Shown: in pieces, positions 18,412-27,476 of the stretch | How the letters are laid out: every line of letters starts with the position of its first letter | Numbering within the stretch: position 1 is the first letter of the stretch | Assembly (NCBI GenBank): GCA_963675565.2 | Contig: CAXXYD010000002.1 | Location: 868,001-932,000, forward strand | Origin: JARRKU01 sp963675565 | Lineage (GTDB): Bacteria > Desulfobacterota > Desulfobacteria > Desulfobacterales > Desulfosarcinaceae | Direction of reading: 5' to 3' | DNA: 64,000 bases | The notes under the pieces: model-generated | What the model was told of the DNA's origin: nothing | The model's database searches: none | What the model saw: the letters and a program-made list of their open reading frames with translations, nothing else | Program-made: the position numbers and the translations under genes

Positions 18412-20154
18412 ATGGACAAAATTCTTCGCATCAACATGAGCGGCCCGAACGGGCCAGTGATTCAAACCAGTCCGCTGGGTGAATACGCCGGATTGGGGGG
18501 CCGAGCCATGACATCGGCCGTAGTCGCCAAGGAAGTGCCTCCGACATGCCATCCGTTGAGCGCAGAAAACAAACTTGTCATCTCACCGGGGATGCTGAGC
18601 GGCTCGGCCGCCGCCATGTCAGGCCGTATCTCCGTGGGATGCAAAAGCCCGCTGACCGGCGGTATCAAAGAAGCCAATTCCGGCGGCCAGCCGTCGCAAA
18701 TGTTGGCCCGCCTGGGCTACGCCGCAGTCATTCTCGAGGGCAAACCCGCTGACGACGTCTTATACAAGGTGGTCATCAACAAGGACGGAGCGACCATCGC
18801 ACCGGACAACAGCCTAAAAATGCTGGGCAATTACGACCTGGTGGACAAAATGAAATCGGTGTATGGCGACCAAATCTCCTGCGTCTCCATCGGACAGGCC
18901 GGGGAAATGAAAATGGCGGCGGCATCGGTGGCCTGCACTGATATGGAATTGCGACCGACGCGACATGCCGGCCGGGGCGGCGTAGGTGCGGTTATGGGCG
19001 CCAAGGGGGTAAAAGTCATCGTTATCGACGATTCCGGAACAAGCGTGCGCCAGCCGGCGGACCCGGAAAAATTCAAGGCTGCCAACAAAGCATTTGTGGC
19101 CGGACTGCGCAAGCACCCGGTCACCGGCGAGGGCTTGCCGGCTTACGGCACCAATGTGCTCACCAACGTGATCAATGAGGCGGGCGGCTACCCCACCCAC
19201 AATTTTTCCACAGGCCAGTTTGAGGGGGCTTCCAAGATCAGCGGAGAAACCCAGGCTGAACTGGAAAATGCCCGCGGCGGCAAAGGGGCGGCTACTCACG
19301 GGTGTCACCGCGGCTGCGTGATCCGCTGCTCGGGAACTTTTTATGATAAAAACGGCAAATATGTCACCAAGCAGCCCGAATACGAGACGGTCTGGTCCCA
19401 CGGCGGCAACTGCGGCATTGATGATATCGACGCCATTGCCCAAATGGACCGTATGGATGACGATTTCGGTTTGGACACCATTGAAATGGGCGCTACCATC
19501 GGCGTGGCCATGGAAGCGGGGCTGGCCCAATTTGGTGACGCCGATGGCGCCATCAAGTTACTTGAAGAAGTGGGACAGGGCACCCCGTTGGGCCGCATTC
19601 TGGGCAACGGGGCGGCGGTGGCCGGAAAAGTTTTCGGCATCGAGCGCGTGCCGGTGGTGAAAAACCAAGCCATGCCGGCCTATGATCCACGCACCGTGCA
19701 GGGCATGGGCGTTACCTACGCCACCAGCACCATGGGCGCCGACCACACCGCCGGCTATGCGGTCACCGCCAACATCCTGGGGGTGGGCGGCACAGTGGAC
19801 CCGCTCAAACCTGAAGGCCAGGTCGAACTCTCCCGAAACCTGCAAATCGCCACTGCGGCCATAGACGCCACGGGCATGTGCCTGTTCATCGCCTTTGCCA
19901 TTCTGGACCAGCCCGATACCTTTCAGGCGTTGCTGGATGTCATCAGCGGCTTCAGCGGCCAACCCCTGACAGGAGACGATGTCACGAACCTGGGCAAGAC
20001 CATCCTTCAAAACGAGCGTGCATTTAACGAAAAGGCCGGCTTCTCGAAAAAAGACGATCGACTGCCCGATTACTTCAAGAGCGAAAAGCTGGCACCGCAC
20101 AATATCGTCTTTGATGTCAGCGACGATGATCTGGACCAGGTATTTAACTTCTGA
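18412..20154 (+). CDS. tungsten-dependent aldehyde:ferredoxin oxidoreductase family protein
   Basis: A 580-aa protein with GGGAGGGG before the ATG. It fits the AOR family, which oxidises aldehydes to acids (or reduces acids) with ferredoxin, using a tungstopterin and one [4Fe-4S] cluster. Cluster ligands appear as C298, C302 and C306 ('GCHRGCVIRC') plus C490 in 'DATGMC', the last being the family DxxGxC motif. The N-terminal pterin-binding domain shows 'GYAAVILEGKP' and 'RHAGRGGVGAVMGAKGVKVIVI'. The length is slightly under the usual 605. A possible -35 TTGACA lies at 18296-18301, without a good -10. A terminator and a MoaD-like gene follow. Physiological substrate is unknown. Confidence 0.92.
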   Translation: MDKILRINMSGPNGPVIQTSPLGEYAGLGGRAMTSAVVAKEVPPTCHPLSAENKLVISPGMLSGSAAAMSGRISVGCKSPLTGGIKEANSGGQPSQMLARLGYAAVILEGKPADDVLYKVVINKDGATIAPDNSLKMLGNYDLVDKMKSVYGDQISCVSIGQAGEMKMAAASVACTDMELRPTRHAGRGGVGAVMGAKGVKVIVIDDSGTSVRQPADPEKFKAANKAFVAGLRKHPVTGEGLPAYGTNVLTNVINEAGGYPTHNFSTGQFEGASKISGETQAELENARGGKGAATHGCHRGCVIRCSGTFYDKNGKYVTKQPEYETVWSHGGNCGIDDIDAIAQMDRMDDDFGLDTIEMGATIGVAMEAGLAQFGDADGAIKLLEEVGQGTPLGRILGNGAAVAGKVFGIERVPVVKNQAMPAYDPRTVQGMGVTYATSTMGADHTAGYAVTANILGVGGTVDPLKPEGQVELSRNLQIATAAIDATGMCLFIAFAILDQPDTFQALLDVISGFSGQPLTGDDVTNLGKTILQNERAFNEKAGFSKKDDRLPDYFKSEKLAPHNIVFDVSDDDLDQVFNF

Positions 20155-20182
20155 AATTGATTTTCACCATTTAATAAAGGAG

Positions 20183-20214
20183 GGGGCGCTGGTATTTGAT
20201 CCAGCGCCCCTTTT
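20183..20214 (+). terminator. intrinsic terminator after the aldehyde:ferredoxin oxidoreductase gene
   Basis: A perfect 10-bp GC-rich stem (GGGGCGCTGG, 20183-20192; CCAGCGCCCC, 20201-20210), 8-nt loop, then TTTT. It lies 29 nt after the stop and only 7 nt before the next start codon, so it may act as partial attenuation between the two genes. Confidence 0.8.
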
Positions 20215-20220
20215 CATCTG

Positions 20221-20775
20221 ATGCACGCCATAAAAACGGCACACTTGGCCTTTTCACGCATTCCCATGGAGATATTCACCCCGATTCTGGGTATGGGCGT
20301 CGGCATCCCGGTCAGGATCGGCATCAGTCTGAAAGAAATGCTCTGCGACCAGCTGAAAATGCCTCCGGCATACCTTGAACAGCGTATTCAAACCATCCTG
20401 GTCAACGGCCACGCCGTGGACCAGGTGGACACCCTGGTTCTGGCGGACGGGGATATTATTGCCCTGTCAGCCGCCATGCCCGGTCTTGCGGGAGCGATAT
20501 TGCGCAAGGGCGGTGCCTTGTCCCCCATGCGCGCAGCGATCTCCCAGGCACCGTCGGCGGGAAATGCCGCTGCCGGACAAATGGGAACCGTCCGGCTAAA
20601 GCTGTTTAACATGGTGGCCAGAGAGATCGGGCCTCAGATCCTTGCCCAAGGCGTATGGCTGCAGGGAAAAATCTGGGCTCCCATTGCCGCTGCACTTTCG
20701 CAATCCCACCCTCAGGTGGCGGATATCGGTCCCGATGAATGGATATCGGTGGTCGTTGCTGTAAAAAAAGAATAA
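20221..20775 (+). CDS. unknown protein with MoaD/ThiS-like beta-grasp region
   Basis: A 184-aa protein; an internal ATG at 20266 is an alternative start because no clear ribosome site precedes 20221. Residues about 25-85 ('LKEMLCDQLKM', 'ILVNGHAVDQVDTLVLADGDIIALSAAMPG') have the spacing of a ubiquitin-like beta-grasp domain as in MoaD or ThiS, but the C-terminal Gly-Gly tail is absent and about 100 further residues follow. Position behind an AOR gene suggests a link to tungstopterin chemistry or to the aldehyde substrate. This is inference from weak similarity and context; a plain unknown is possible. Confidence 0.55.
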   Translation: MHAIKTAHLAFSRIPMEIFTPILGMGVGIPVRIGISLKEMLCDQLKMPPAYLEQRIQTILVNGHAVDQVDTLVLADGDIIALSAAMPGLAGAILRKGGALSPMRAAISQAPSAGNAAAGQMGTVRLKLFNMVAREIGPQILAQGVWLQGKIWAPIAAALSQSHPQVADIGPDEWISVVVAVKKE

Positions 20776-20787
20776 CTTGGGACGGGG
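20771..20787 (+). repeat. short dispersed repeat, copy 1
   Basis: The 17-mer AATAACTTGGGACGGGG overlaps the stop of the upstream gene. A second copy with one mismatch occurs at 48781-48797, also directly after a gene. Confidence 0.5.
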
Positions 20788-20913
20788 TCAATCACCAAAT
20801 AACACGACCGGGACGCGCGATTCATGGATCCGATTCGTCCACCCCCCGGTTTCTGAATCCGTTCGAATCGCAACGCCCGTGTCGTGAAACTTGATGCGCG
20901 TTTATTATCCTGC

Positions 20914-22098
20914 TCAGTCGCAAAGCTCGAACAAAGCGGCTGCACCCATACCACCGCCGATACACATGCTCTCCACACCATACTGGACGCCTTTGGCCTT
21001 CATGTTGGCCAGCAGGGTCGCGCAAAGCTTGGCGCCGGTGCATCCCAGGGGATGGCCCAAAGCAATGGCGCCGCCGTTGATGTTGATTCGGTCCATATAC
21101 TTTTCCAGGCCCAGCTCGCGAATGCAATACAGCGCCTGGGAGGCAAAGGCTTCATTGATCTCCCACAGGCCGATGTCGTCAACGCTCATACCCGCTTTTT
21201 GCAGCAAAGCAGGTATGGCGTAACGCGGCCCGACGCCCATCTCATCGGCGCGGCAGCCAACCGTGGTGTAAAGTTTGAATTTGGCAATGGGCTTGATCCC
21301 CAGAGCGTCGGCTTTTTCCTTGCTCATAATGACCGTTGCCGCGGCACCGTCGGTGGTCTGGGAGGAATTGCCGGCTGTCACCGATCCATTGACGGCAAAT
21401 ACCGGCCGCAACCCCGCCAGTTTTTCTGCCGTTGTTCCGGCGCGGACGCCATCGTCGAAATCCTGAATAAAGGTTTCTCGTTGGAAGGTTCCGTCGGCCC
21501 GGACCACATAACGGCTGGCCGGCGTGGGTACGATTTCCACAAAGCGCTTTTGCGCCTGGGCCTCGGCCGCCTTGTTCTGGCTCAGCGCCGCAAAGACGTC
21601 CTGATCCTGCCGGGAAACACCATAGCGGTTGGCCACATTTTCCGCCGTAATGCCCATGGAGGCATAGAGATCGGCGTGTTTTCGAGAATACTCGGGGTGG
21701 GGACGAGGGATATTGCCGCCCATGGGTACATAGCTCATAGACTCCACACCGCACCCGATAGTGACGTCGGACCAGCCTGCCATGACCCGCAACGAACTCA
21801 AAGCGATAGCCTCAAGCCCCGAAGAACAAAACCGGTTGACCGTCGCACCGGACGTCGCATTGGGAAAGCCGCCGATGACTCCGGCAATACGGCCGATATT
21901 GAGGCCCTGCTCGGCTTCGGGAAAAGCGCAACCGGCCATGATGTCTTCGACATCTTTTTTCTCCAGGTTGGGGGTCCGCTCGACAGCCGCTCCCATGATA
22001 AAGGTCAGCAGATCTTCGGGCAAAGTATCTTTAAACGCCCCCTTGGCACGCTTGCAGCCGGGAGTCCGGACAGAACTAACGATATAGGCTTCTCTCAT
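20914..22098 (-). CDS. fadA: acetyl-CoA acyltransferase (thiolase)
   Basis: A 394-aa thiolase starting MREAYIVSS; the ATG at 22098 has GGAGG 6 nt upstream. The acyl-accepting cysteine is C91 in 'VNRFCSSGLEA', the 'EINEAFA' loop with the asparagine of the oxyanion site is present, and the second catalytic cysteine with its histidine is in 'LGHPLGCTGAK'. It cleaves 3-ketoacyl-CoA with CoA to acetyl-CoA. It lies downstream of the FadN-type gene in the same direction with a 66-nt gap, the gene order of fadNA operons, so it is probably the degradative enzyme rather than AtoB. Confidence 0.93.
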   Translation of the reverse strand: MREAYIVSSVRTPGCKRAKGAFKDTLPEDLLTFIMGAAVERTPNLEKKDVEDIMAGCAFPEAEQGLNIGRIAGVIGGFPNATSGATVNRFCSSGLEAIALSSLRVMAGWSDVTIGCGVESMSYVPMGGNIPRPHPEYSRKHADLYASMGITAENVANRYGVSRQDQDVFAALSQNKAAEAQAQKRFVEIVPTPASRYVVRADGTFQRETFIQDFDDGVRAGTTAEKLAGLRPVFAVNGSVTAGNSSQTTDGAAATVIMSKEKADALGIKPIAKFKLYTTVGCRADEMGVGPRYAIPALLQKAGMSVDDIGLWEINEAFASQALYCIRELGLEKYMDRININGGAIALGHPLGCTGAKLCATLLANMKAKGVQYGVESMCIGGGMGAAALFELCD

Positions 22099-22164
22099 GA
22101 TTTCCTCCGTTTTCCAAAGTTGACGCAATTGCTATCGCCAAACGCCATAAAAGCTTCATCGACT

Positions 22165-24570
22165 TTAATTGCGCAACGGTTTGCCCGTGTTGAGCATGTT
22201 GTCGATACGGGCAAGTGTCTTTTCTTCCTTAAGAAAATCGATAAAGGCCTCGCGCTCCAAGGTCAGTATAACCTCTTCGTCCAGCAGTGAATTGGAACGC
22301 GTGTCCCCACCACTGAGCACTTTGGCAATCCGCTGAGCCAGGAAGGCATCGTGCTCGGTGACAAATTTTGCACTGGACATATTGAACAGCTCGGCGTTGA
22401 TCATCCCCTGGGCCGCCTGACCAAAAACCGGGATGGGGCGTTTGACCGGCGGCGCATAGCCTTCACGGACCATGTTGAGCACTTCCCTTTTTGCCTCGCC
22501 GATCAAGTAGTCCCGGTTGAACACGATGCGGTCTTTGGGGCCCAGGAAGCCGTTGGCCCTGGCTTCGGCAGCAGACATGGAAACCTTTGCCATGGCAATG
22601 TTCATGAATGCAGGAATGAAAAATTTGGCGCGGTCGGCATCGGTGACGGCTTCCGGCAGGGAAAGGATGAATTTTTTCCACAAGTTCATGCATCCGCCGC
22701 CGGCAGGCAGAAGACCGACGCCGATTTCCACCAGTCCCATGTAGAGTTCTGCATGGGCTACGATGCGGTCGACGCCGAGACAAACCTCGCAGCCGCCGCC
22801 CAAAGTCAGGCCATAGGGTGCAGCCACTACCGGAAAACTGGAATAGCGGGCTTTTTGTATGCCGGCCTGGGCTTTGGCCAGAAACGCCGCCACCTCATCC
22901 AGTTTGTCCTGCTCAACCAGCCCGCGTATAAATTTGAGGTCGGCACCGGCTGAAAAGGCCCCGGGCATGCCGCCGGCCTGGTTTCCAATCACCAGCCCGA
23001 CACCGTTGGCATCCACGTAATCCAGGGCTTTTCCCATGAAATCGATAATCTCGCCGTTCAAGGCGTTCATCTTGGTATGGAACTCACAGCAGTAGACCCC
23101 GTCGCCAAGGTCGATCAGCGACGCCGACGCACATGTCTCCACCACCTTGTCGGCGGCTTTCAGTGCCGCCAGGGAAACGATGGTCTCGCTGACCTTGATT
23201 TGCTCGTAGCGGCCGCTTGAAAAATCAAAGTAGTAACGCTTTCCGGCTTCCAGTTTATAAAAGGATGCATGGCCGGCGGACAACATTTGCTTTACACCGG
23301 CAGGAACGTCCAGCCCCTCCTTTTCCATGCGCTCCACAGTGCGGGCAACGCCCAGGGCATCCCACGTCTCAAAGGGGCCCATTTCGAAATTGAAGCCCCA
23401 TTTCATGGCATTGTCGATCTCGACGATGGTGTCTGAAATTTCAGGAATCCGGTTGGCCGCATAAATCAAGTTATCGGCCACCGCCTGCCAGGCAAACCGG
23501 GCGCCTTTGTCTTCACCGAAAACAACGGCCTGCATTTTCTCCGGCAGTGTCTTGGCCGCCTTGGCAGCAGCCAGGCACGGCAGATCCGGTTTCTGAAGCT
23601 CTGCATATTCCATGGTCTTGGGATCGATGACCTTACGGATTTTTTTCCATTCCGGTGTCAAGTCGGTCTTGTAAAATCCCGCCTGGGTCTTTTTGCCCAG
23701 CAGTTTGTTTTCAACCATCTTATGGTAAAAATCCGGCAGCACGAAATGGTCGCGCGCCTCGTCGCCGGGCACCAGGTCAAAGGTATTCTGGGCCACATGG
23801 CCCAGCACATCCAGTCCCACCAGATCAGCCGTTTTGAACATGGCTGTCTTGGGGCGGCCCATGGCCGGCCCGAAAAGGGCATCCACCTCGGCAATGCTCA
23901 ATCCCTCCCGGTCCATGAGCTGCATGGCCCGGGCCATTCCCTGAACGCCGATACGGTTGCCCACGAAGTTGGGCGTATCTTTGGCCCATACGATACCCTT
24001 GCCGAGGATACGCTCTCCCAAATCGGCGATAAAGGCCAGCACCTCAGGAAGGGTTGCTTCGCCGGGAATGAGTTCCAGCAGTTTCATATAGCGCACCGGG
24101 TTGAAAAAATGGGTCCCCAGAAAATGCTGCTTGAACCCATCGGAAAGTCCTTCGCTCATAGCTTTGAGCGGAATTCCGGATGTATTGCTGGACACGATGG
24201 CATCGGACTTGCGGACCGCCTCAATGCGCTTGAACAAATCTTGTTTGACCTTGAGATTTTCCACGACCACTTCCACGATCCAATCACATTGGGACAGCTG
24301 TTCGAAATCATCTTCCAGATTGCCGATGGTAATCAAATCGGCATCCTTTGCAGCCATGAGCAGCGCCGGACTGGCCATGCGCAACGTATCCAAGCCATTT
24401 TGCACCATGCGATTGCGTGCTTTGGGGTCGTTTTTCTCTTCATCCTTCAAATCAAACGGTACAATGTCCAGCAAAAGTGTTTTTATCCCGGCGCTGGCCA
24501 GCAATGCGGCAATGCCGCCGCCCATGACACCGGAACCGATGACCGCCGCCTGTCTGATTTTTCGTATCAT
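22165..24570 (-). CDS. fadN: 3-hydroxyacyl-CoA dehydrogenase / enoyl-CoA hydratase fusion (FadN type)
   Basis: An 801-aa bifunctional beta-oxidation enzyme. The ATG at 24570 is preferred because AGGAGGG lies 4 nt upstream. The dehydrogenase half is first: NAD motif 'AVIGSGVMGGGIAALLASAGI', catalytic 'GTHFFNPVRYMKLLELIPG'. A crotonase domain follows in the C-terminal third: 'GAFSAGADLKF' and 'GLTLGGGCEVCLGVDRIVA', with 'YMGLVEIGVGLLPAGGG'. Having the dehydrogenase before the hydratase is the FadN order; FadB has the reverse. It is the first gene of an operon with the thiolase, under the operator at 24668-24685. Confidence 0.92.
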   Translation of the reverse strand: MIRKIRQAAVIGSGVMGGGIAALLASAGIKTLLLDIVPFDLKDEEKNDPKARNRMVQNGLDTLRMASPALLMAAKDADLITIGNLEDDFEQLSQCDWIVEVVVENLKVKQDLFKRIEAVRKSDAIVSSNTSGIPLKAMSEGLSDGFKQHFLGTHFFNPVRYMKLLELIPGEATLPEVLAFIADLGERILGKGIVWAKDTPNFVGNRIGVQGMARAMQLMDREGLSIAEVDALFGPAMGRPKTAMFKTADLVGLDVLGHVAQNTFDLVPGDEARDHFVLPDFYHKMVENKLLGKKTQAGFYKTDLTPEWKKIRKVIDPKTMEYAELQKPDLPCLAAAKAAKTLPEKMQAVVFGEDKGARFAWQAVADNLIYAANRIPEISDTIVEIDNAMKWGFNFEMGPFETWDALGVARTVERMEKEGLDVPAGVKQMLSAGHASFYKLEAGKRYYFDFSSGRYEQIKVSETIVSLAALKAADKVVETCASASLIDLGDGVYCCEFHTKMNALNGEIIDFMGKALDYVDANGVGLVIGNQAGGMPGAFSAGADLKFIRGLVEQDKLDEVAAFLAKAQAGIQKARYSSFPVVAAPYGLTLGGGCEVCLGVDRIVAHAELYMGLVEIGVGLLPAGGGCMNLWKKFILSLPEAVTDADRAKFFIPAFMNIAMAKVSMSAAEARANGFLGPKDRIVFNRDYLIGEAKREVLNMVREGYAPPVKRPIPVFGQAAQGMINAELFNMSSAKFVTEHDAFLAQRIAKVLSGGDTRSNSLLDEEVILTLEREAFIDFLKEEKTLARIDNMLNTGKPLRN

Positions 24571-24667
24571 ATTCCCTCCTAATAAAAACGCTTGGATCGC
24601 CATTCAGTCACATTGCCCGCGAATGGCCAGATAAATTAGACGAATGGTCGGTAAAGGACCCAACACA

Positions 24668-24685
24668 TGAATGAATATTCATTCA
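24668..24685 (-). promoter_or_regulatory. perfect 18-bp palindrome matching the FadR (TetR-type) box
   Basis: TGAATGAATATTCATTCA is a perfect palindrome 83 bp upstream of the fadN start. It matches the fatty-acid regulator site known from Bacillus FadR (TGAATGAMTANTCATTCA) at every defined position. It begins where the -10 of the predicted promoter (24685-24713) lies, a classical repressor position. Acyl-CoA would be expected to release the repressor. No tetR-type gene is present in the window. Confidence 0.82.
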
Positions 24686-24713
24686 CTTACCAGAGGCCGT
24701 CATAGCTTGTCAA
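24685..24713 (-). promoter_or_regulatory. probable promoter of the fadN-fadA operon
   Basis: On the minus strand a consensus -35 TTGACA (24713-24708) is followed after 17 nt by GTAAGT, a weak -10 abutting the FadR-type palindrome. A weak -10 is compatible with regulated transcription. Confidence 0.5.
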
Positions 24714-24848
24714 GGACAAATAACAGACTCCCGGTAACCCCGTAAATTTTATTAACCAACTTAAATTTATCTATTTATTTAAAATGTAGACCGGCCAAAC
24801 ACAATCCGCATTTTAATTTGCGATTTTAAAATTTAAACCTGTTTGAGT

Positions 24849-24864
24849 ATGAATATGTATTCAT
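24849..24864. promoter_or_regulatory. second palindrome in the fad upstream region
   Basis: ATGAATA-TG-TATTCAT is a 7+7 bp perfect inverted repeat that resembles a shortened FadR-type box. It lies 150 bp before the plus-strand gene at 25015. The surrounding gap (24571-25014, 444 bases) is AT-rich in its middle part and has no gene. Confidence 0.4.
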
Positions 24865-25014
24865 GTTTTTCCCACCCCATCCCCCGCCCGGGAAGCCGGA
24901 GATGGTCTGCCACTATAGGGGAGGCCGTTGGGGTGCTTTACAACAAACCGGGATTATGCCATCATACCCCATCATCCATGCAGGTGAAAAGCCACAAACC
25001 TGGAGAGAGCTGCC

Positions 25015-25344
25015 ATGGCAGTCGAAAACGATATCGTACTGGTTTACCATGAGGGCAAACCGCTGACTTTTGCCCGGATCGAGTCCTTTGAGCCGGATAT
25101 AAAACGCGGTTGGTACCATGTGAAGCTGTTATTGCTTCAAATTCCCCTTCAAGTCGTTACCTGGATCCTTCGCGATATCTATATCGATGGCGAACCATTT
25201 ACCATGGGTGGCAAGGAGATGCGCCTTGAAAAAGTAGAATGCCCTCCAGACCCTGAAATAGATGATGAACCGGACGACAGGCCCGAAACAGCGGTCAAAG
25301 ATGACGCCAAAGTCATCTCCCTGGCAAGCCTCAAAAAAAAATAA
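25015..25344 (+). CDS. small unknown protein
   Basis: A 109-aa protein with GGAGAG about 8 nt before the ATG. The N-terminal 75 residues look like a compact beta domain ('DIVLVYHEGKPLTFARIESFEPD', 'GWYHVKLLLL', 'YIDGEPFTMGGKEMRLEKV'); the last 35 are acidic then lysine-rich and probably disordered. No signal peptide or membrane segment. I do not recognise a named family. Its stop is immediately followed by the start of the DUF1848 gene, so the two are probably co-translated. Confidence 0.7.
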   Translation: MAVENDIVLVYHEGKPLTFARIESFEPDIKRGWYHVKLLLLQIPLQVVTWILRDIYIDGEPFTMGGKEMRLEKVECPPDPEIDDEPDDRPETAVKDDAKVISLASLKKK

Positions 25345-26256
25345 ATGCCCCGAGCCGTAATATCTGCGTCCCGCCGAACCGATATCCCGGCATTTTACAT
25401 GCCCTGGTTCATGGCATCGATTGAGAAAGAATACTTCGAAGTTGTCAACCCTTACAACAACCGCATCTCCCGAGTACCTGCAAGGCCGGACCAGGTTCAT
25501 TCCATCGTCTTCTGGTCCAAGGACTTCGGACCTTTTATAAAAAACGGTTACGGTAAACAATTGCAGCATATGGGGTTCGGGCTATTTTTCAATTTCACCA
25601 TCAATTCCCCGCAAAAAAAGCTCGAGCCCAATGTCCCTCCACTGGCGCAACGTCTGAAGCAACTGGCAATGCTGAGCCGGATGCATGGACCAAAGTGCAT
25701 CAACTGGCGTTTTGACCCCATCTGCCTATTTCAAACGGCTTCAGGACAACGGGGCGACAATCTGGACCACTTCGATGAGATCGCCGGCCGTGCCGCCGAG
25801 GCGGGCATTAAAACCTGCATCACCAGTTTTGTGGACCACTACCGCAAAGTCCGGCGCAGGTGCCGGCGCCACAGTGACCTGGAATTCATCGATCCGTCCC
25901 TGGATCGTAAAATCGCCATCATCGGCCAGTTGGCCAATTGCCTTGAACCAAAGGGTATCCATTTGCAATTGTGCTGCGAGAAAGACCTGCTGGAAGCCTT
26001 GCCTGCGGAAGCACAGGTGTCTGCCGCAGCTTGCATTTCCAGCCATCGGTTGGCCGCCCTTTTCGGTTCCGATCTTTCACTAGCGCAGGACAGCGGACAG
26101 CGTCGGGCAGCCGGCTGTATGTGCGGCCTATCCAGGGATATCGGCAGCTACCGCCTTCATCCCTGCCATCACAACTGCCTGTTTTGTTACGCCAACCCAG
26201 CAATAGACAGCAGTTCGCCGGAAACGGCCGGTCCGGACGGAACACTGGTTTCATGA
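25345..26256 (+). CDS. DUF1848 family protein with C-terminal cysteine cluster
   Basis: A 303-aa protein beginning 'RAVISASRRTDIPAFY', the hallmark of DUF1848. Other landmarks are 'VFWSKDFGPF' and 'INWRFDPIC', and a cysteine-rich C-terminus 'CMCGLSRDIGSY....C.HNCLFCYAN' that likely binds an iron-sulfur cluster in the manner of radical SAM-related proteins. The biochemical function is unknown. It starts directly after the preceding stop and overlaps dusB by 4 nt (ATGA), forming a three-gene operon. Context with a tRNA-modifying enzyme hints at nucleic-acid modification, but that is inference. Confidence 0.85.
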   Translation: MPRAVISASRRTDIPAFYMPWFMASIEKEYFEVVNPYNNRISRVPARPDQVHSIVFWSKDFGPFIKNGYGKQLQHMGFGLFFNFTINSPQKKLEPNVPPLAQRLKQLAMLSRMHGPKCINWRFDPICLFQTASGQRGDNLDHFDEIAGRAAEAGIKTCITSFVDHYRKVRRRCRRHSDLEFIDPSLDRKIAIIGQLANCLEPKGIHLQLCCEKDLLEALPAEAQVSAAACISSHRLAALFGSDLSLAQDSGQRRAAGCMCGLSRDIGSYRLHPCHHNCLFCYANPAIDSSSPETAGPDGTLVS

Positions 26257-27227
26257 AACTGAATACGCTGCAAATTGACCCGCCCACGGTTTTCGCCCCC
26301 CTGGCCGGTATTTCCAATCTGCCCTTGCGGCTCATGGCCAAAGAAGCCGGCTGCGGCCTGGTCTGTTCGGAAATGATCAGCGCCAATGGACTGGTGTTCG
26401 GATCTTCCAAAACCATTCAACTTCTGCAAAGTGCCCCCGAAGAAAAGCCGCTGTCGGTCCAGTTGTTCGGCAGCGACTGGGCCATAGTAGCCGATGCCGC
26501 CCAGCGGGTAGAGGCGGCCGGAGCGGATATCGTGGATATCAACTTCGGATGCTCGGTGCCGAAAATTTTGAAAAGCGGTTCCGGATCGGCTTTGATGCGT
26601 GAGCCAGAAAAAGCCGCTGATCTGCTCAAGGCTGTACGGGCGGCTGTTTCTATCCCGCTAACCATTAAAATGCGCTCAGGCTGGGATGCGGACGGCAGCC
26701 AGGCCATAGCGCTGGCACATCTGGCCCAGACCTGCGGGGTAGATGCCGTCACCGTCCACCCCAGGACGGCAAAACAGGGTTTCGGTGGAACGGCCGACTG
26801 GCGCTTGATCGCCCGGATAAAACGCGAACTGAGCATTCCGGTTATCGGAAACGGTGATATCAACTCTGCCGAAGACGCCCTGCGGATGTTTGAACAAACC
26901 CATTGCGATGCGGTCATGGTGGGACGGGCAGCATTTGGCAACCCGTTTATTTTTTCCCAGATTATCGACTTGCTCTCCGGCCGGGCCGCCAGGAAAATAG
27001 CCCCCCGTGACCGGATCCGGTTGATCAACCGATACGTGGACGCTGCCGCAACGTATCTGGGGGAAAAACGCGCCTGTTTTATGATGCGCAGCAAACTGGG
27101 CTGGTTTGTCAAAGGGCTGCCCGGTGCCAGCCACTTCCGGCATTCCATCCGGCACATCGCTTCCCGGCGCCAGGCCCGGGAACTCATTGACGCCTATGGC
27201 GCGACATTGGATCTGGAAACGCGCTGA
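26253..27227 (+). CDS. dusB: tRNA-dihydrouridine synthase
   Basis: A 324-aa FMN enzyme that reduces uridine in tRNA to dihydrouridine. It has the TIM-barrel start 'FAPLAGISNLPLRLMAKEAGCGL', the catalytic cysteine C100 in 'VDINFGCSVPKILKSGSGSALM', 'IKMRSGWD', 'VTVHPRTAKQGFGGTADW' and 'VIGNGDI'. Length and order fit DusB. The last 110 codons (from Gln215) are part of a 345-bp segment repeated exactly at 36570-36914, so this 3' end was probably acquired or rebuilt when the island at 27.2-36.6 kb inserted. The reading frame is intact. Confidence 0.93.
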   Translation: MKLNTLQIDPPTVFAPLAGISNLPLRLMAKEAGCGLVCSEMISANGLVFGSSKTIQLLQSAPEEKPLSVQLFGSDWAIVADAAQRVEAAGADIVDINFGCSVPKILKSGSGSALMREPEKAADLLKAVRAAVSIPLTIKMRSGWDADGSQAIALAHLAQTCGVDAVTVHPRTAKQGFGGTADWRLIARIKRELSIPVIGNGDINSAEDALRMFEQTHCDAVMVGRAAFGNPFIFSQIIDLLSGRAARKIAPRDRIRLINRYVDAAATYLGEKRACFMMRSKLGWFVKGLPGASHFRHSIRHIASRRQARELIDAYGATLDLETR

Positions 27228-27239
27228 ACCGGATCGTCC
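26895..27239 (+). repeat. 345-bp direct repeat, copy A (3' end of dusB)
   Basis: Identical base for base to 36570-36914, offset 9675. Beyond 27239 the two copies stay alignable for about 45 more bases with two substitutions and an indel, then diverge. Together the copies bracket the catabolic island. Confidence 0.97.
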
Positions 27240-27476
27240 TAAAACCGCTCGCGGACAATTGATTCTTGCCTCCCCCATGCTAAAGATATGCAACCATCCT
27301 CTCTATCATGGCGCCTTGTCGTTTCCGGTTTTTCACTGGTCCGAATGCCAACCCATTGGTTCCAGCGGATCAAGATTTGGCAGCAGCCCTTTATTAAAAC
27401 ATCCGTCGATACTCAGTGACTGGCATAATATCTGCTGAATCCCTGAATTTGGGGTTAACCGCAATTCGCGACTCAA

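Noticed and set aside
20884..22290. A 468-codon plus-strand open frame opposite the thiolase gene
   Set aside because: It is the antisense shadow of a clear thiolase with catalytic motifs, has no family features and no ribosome site.
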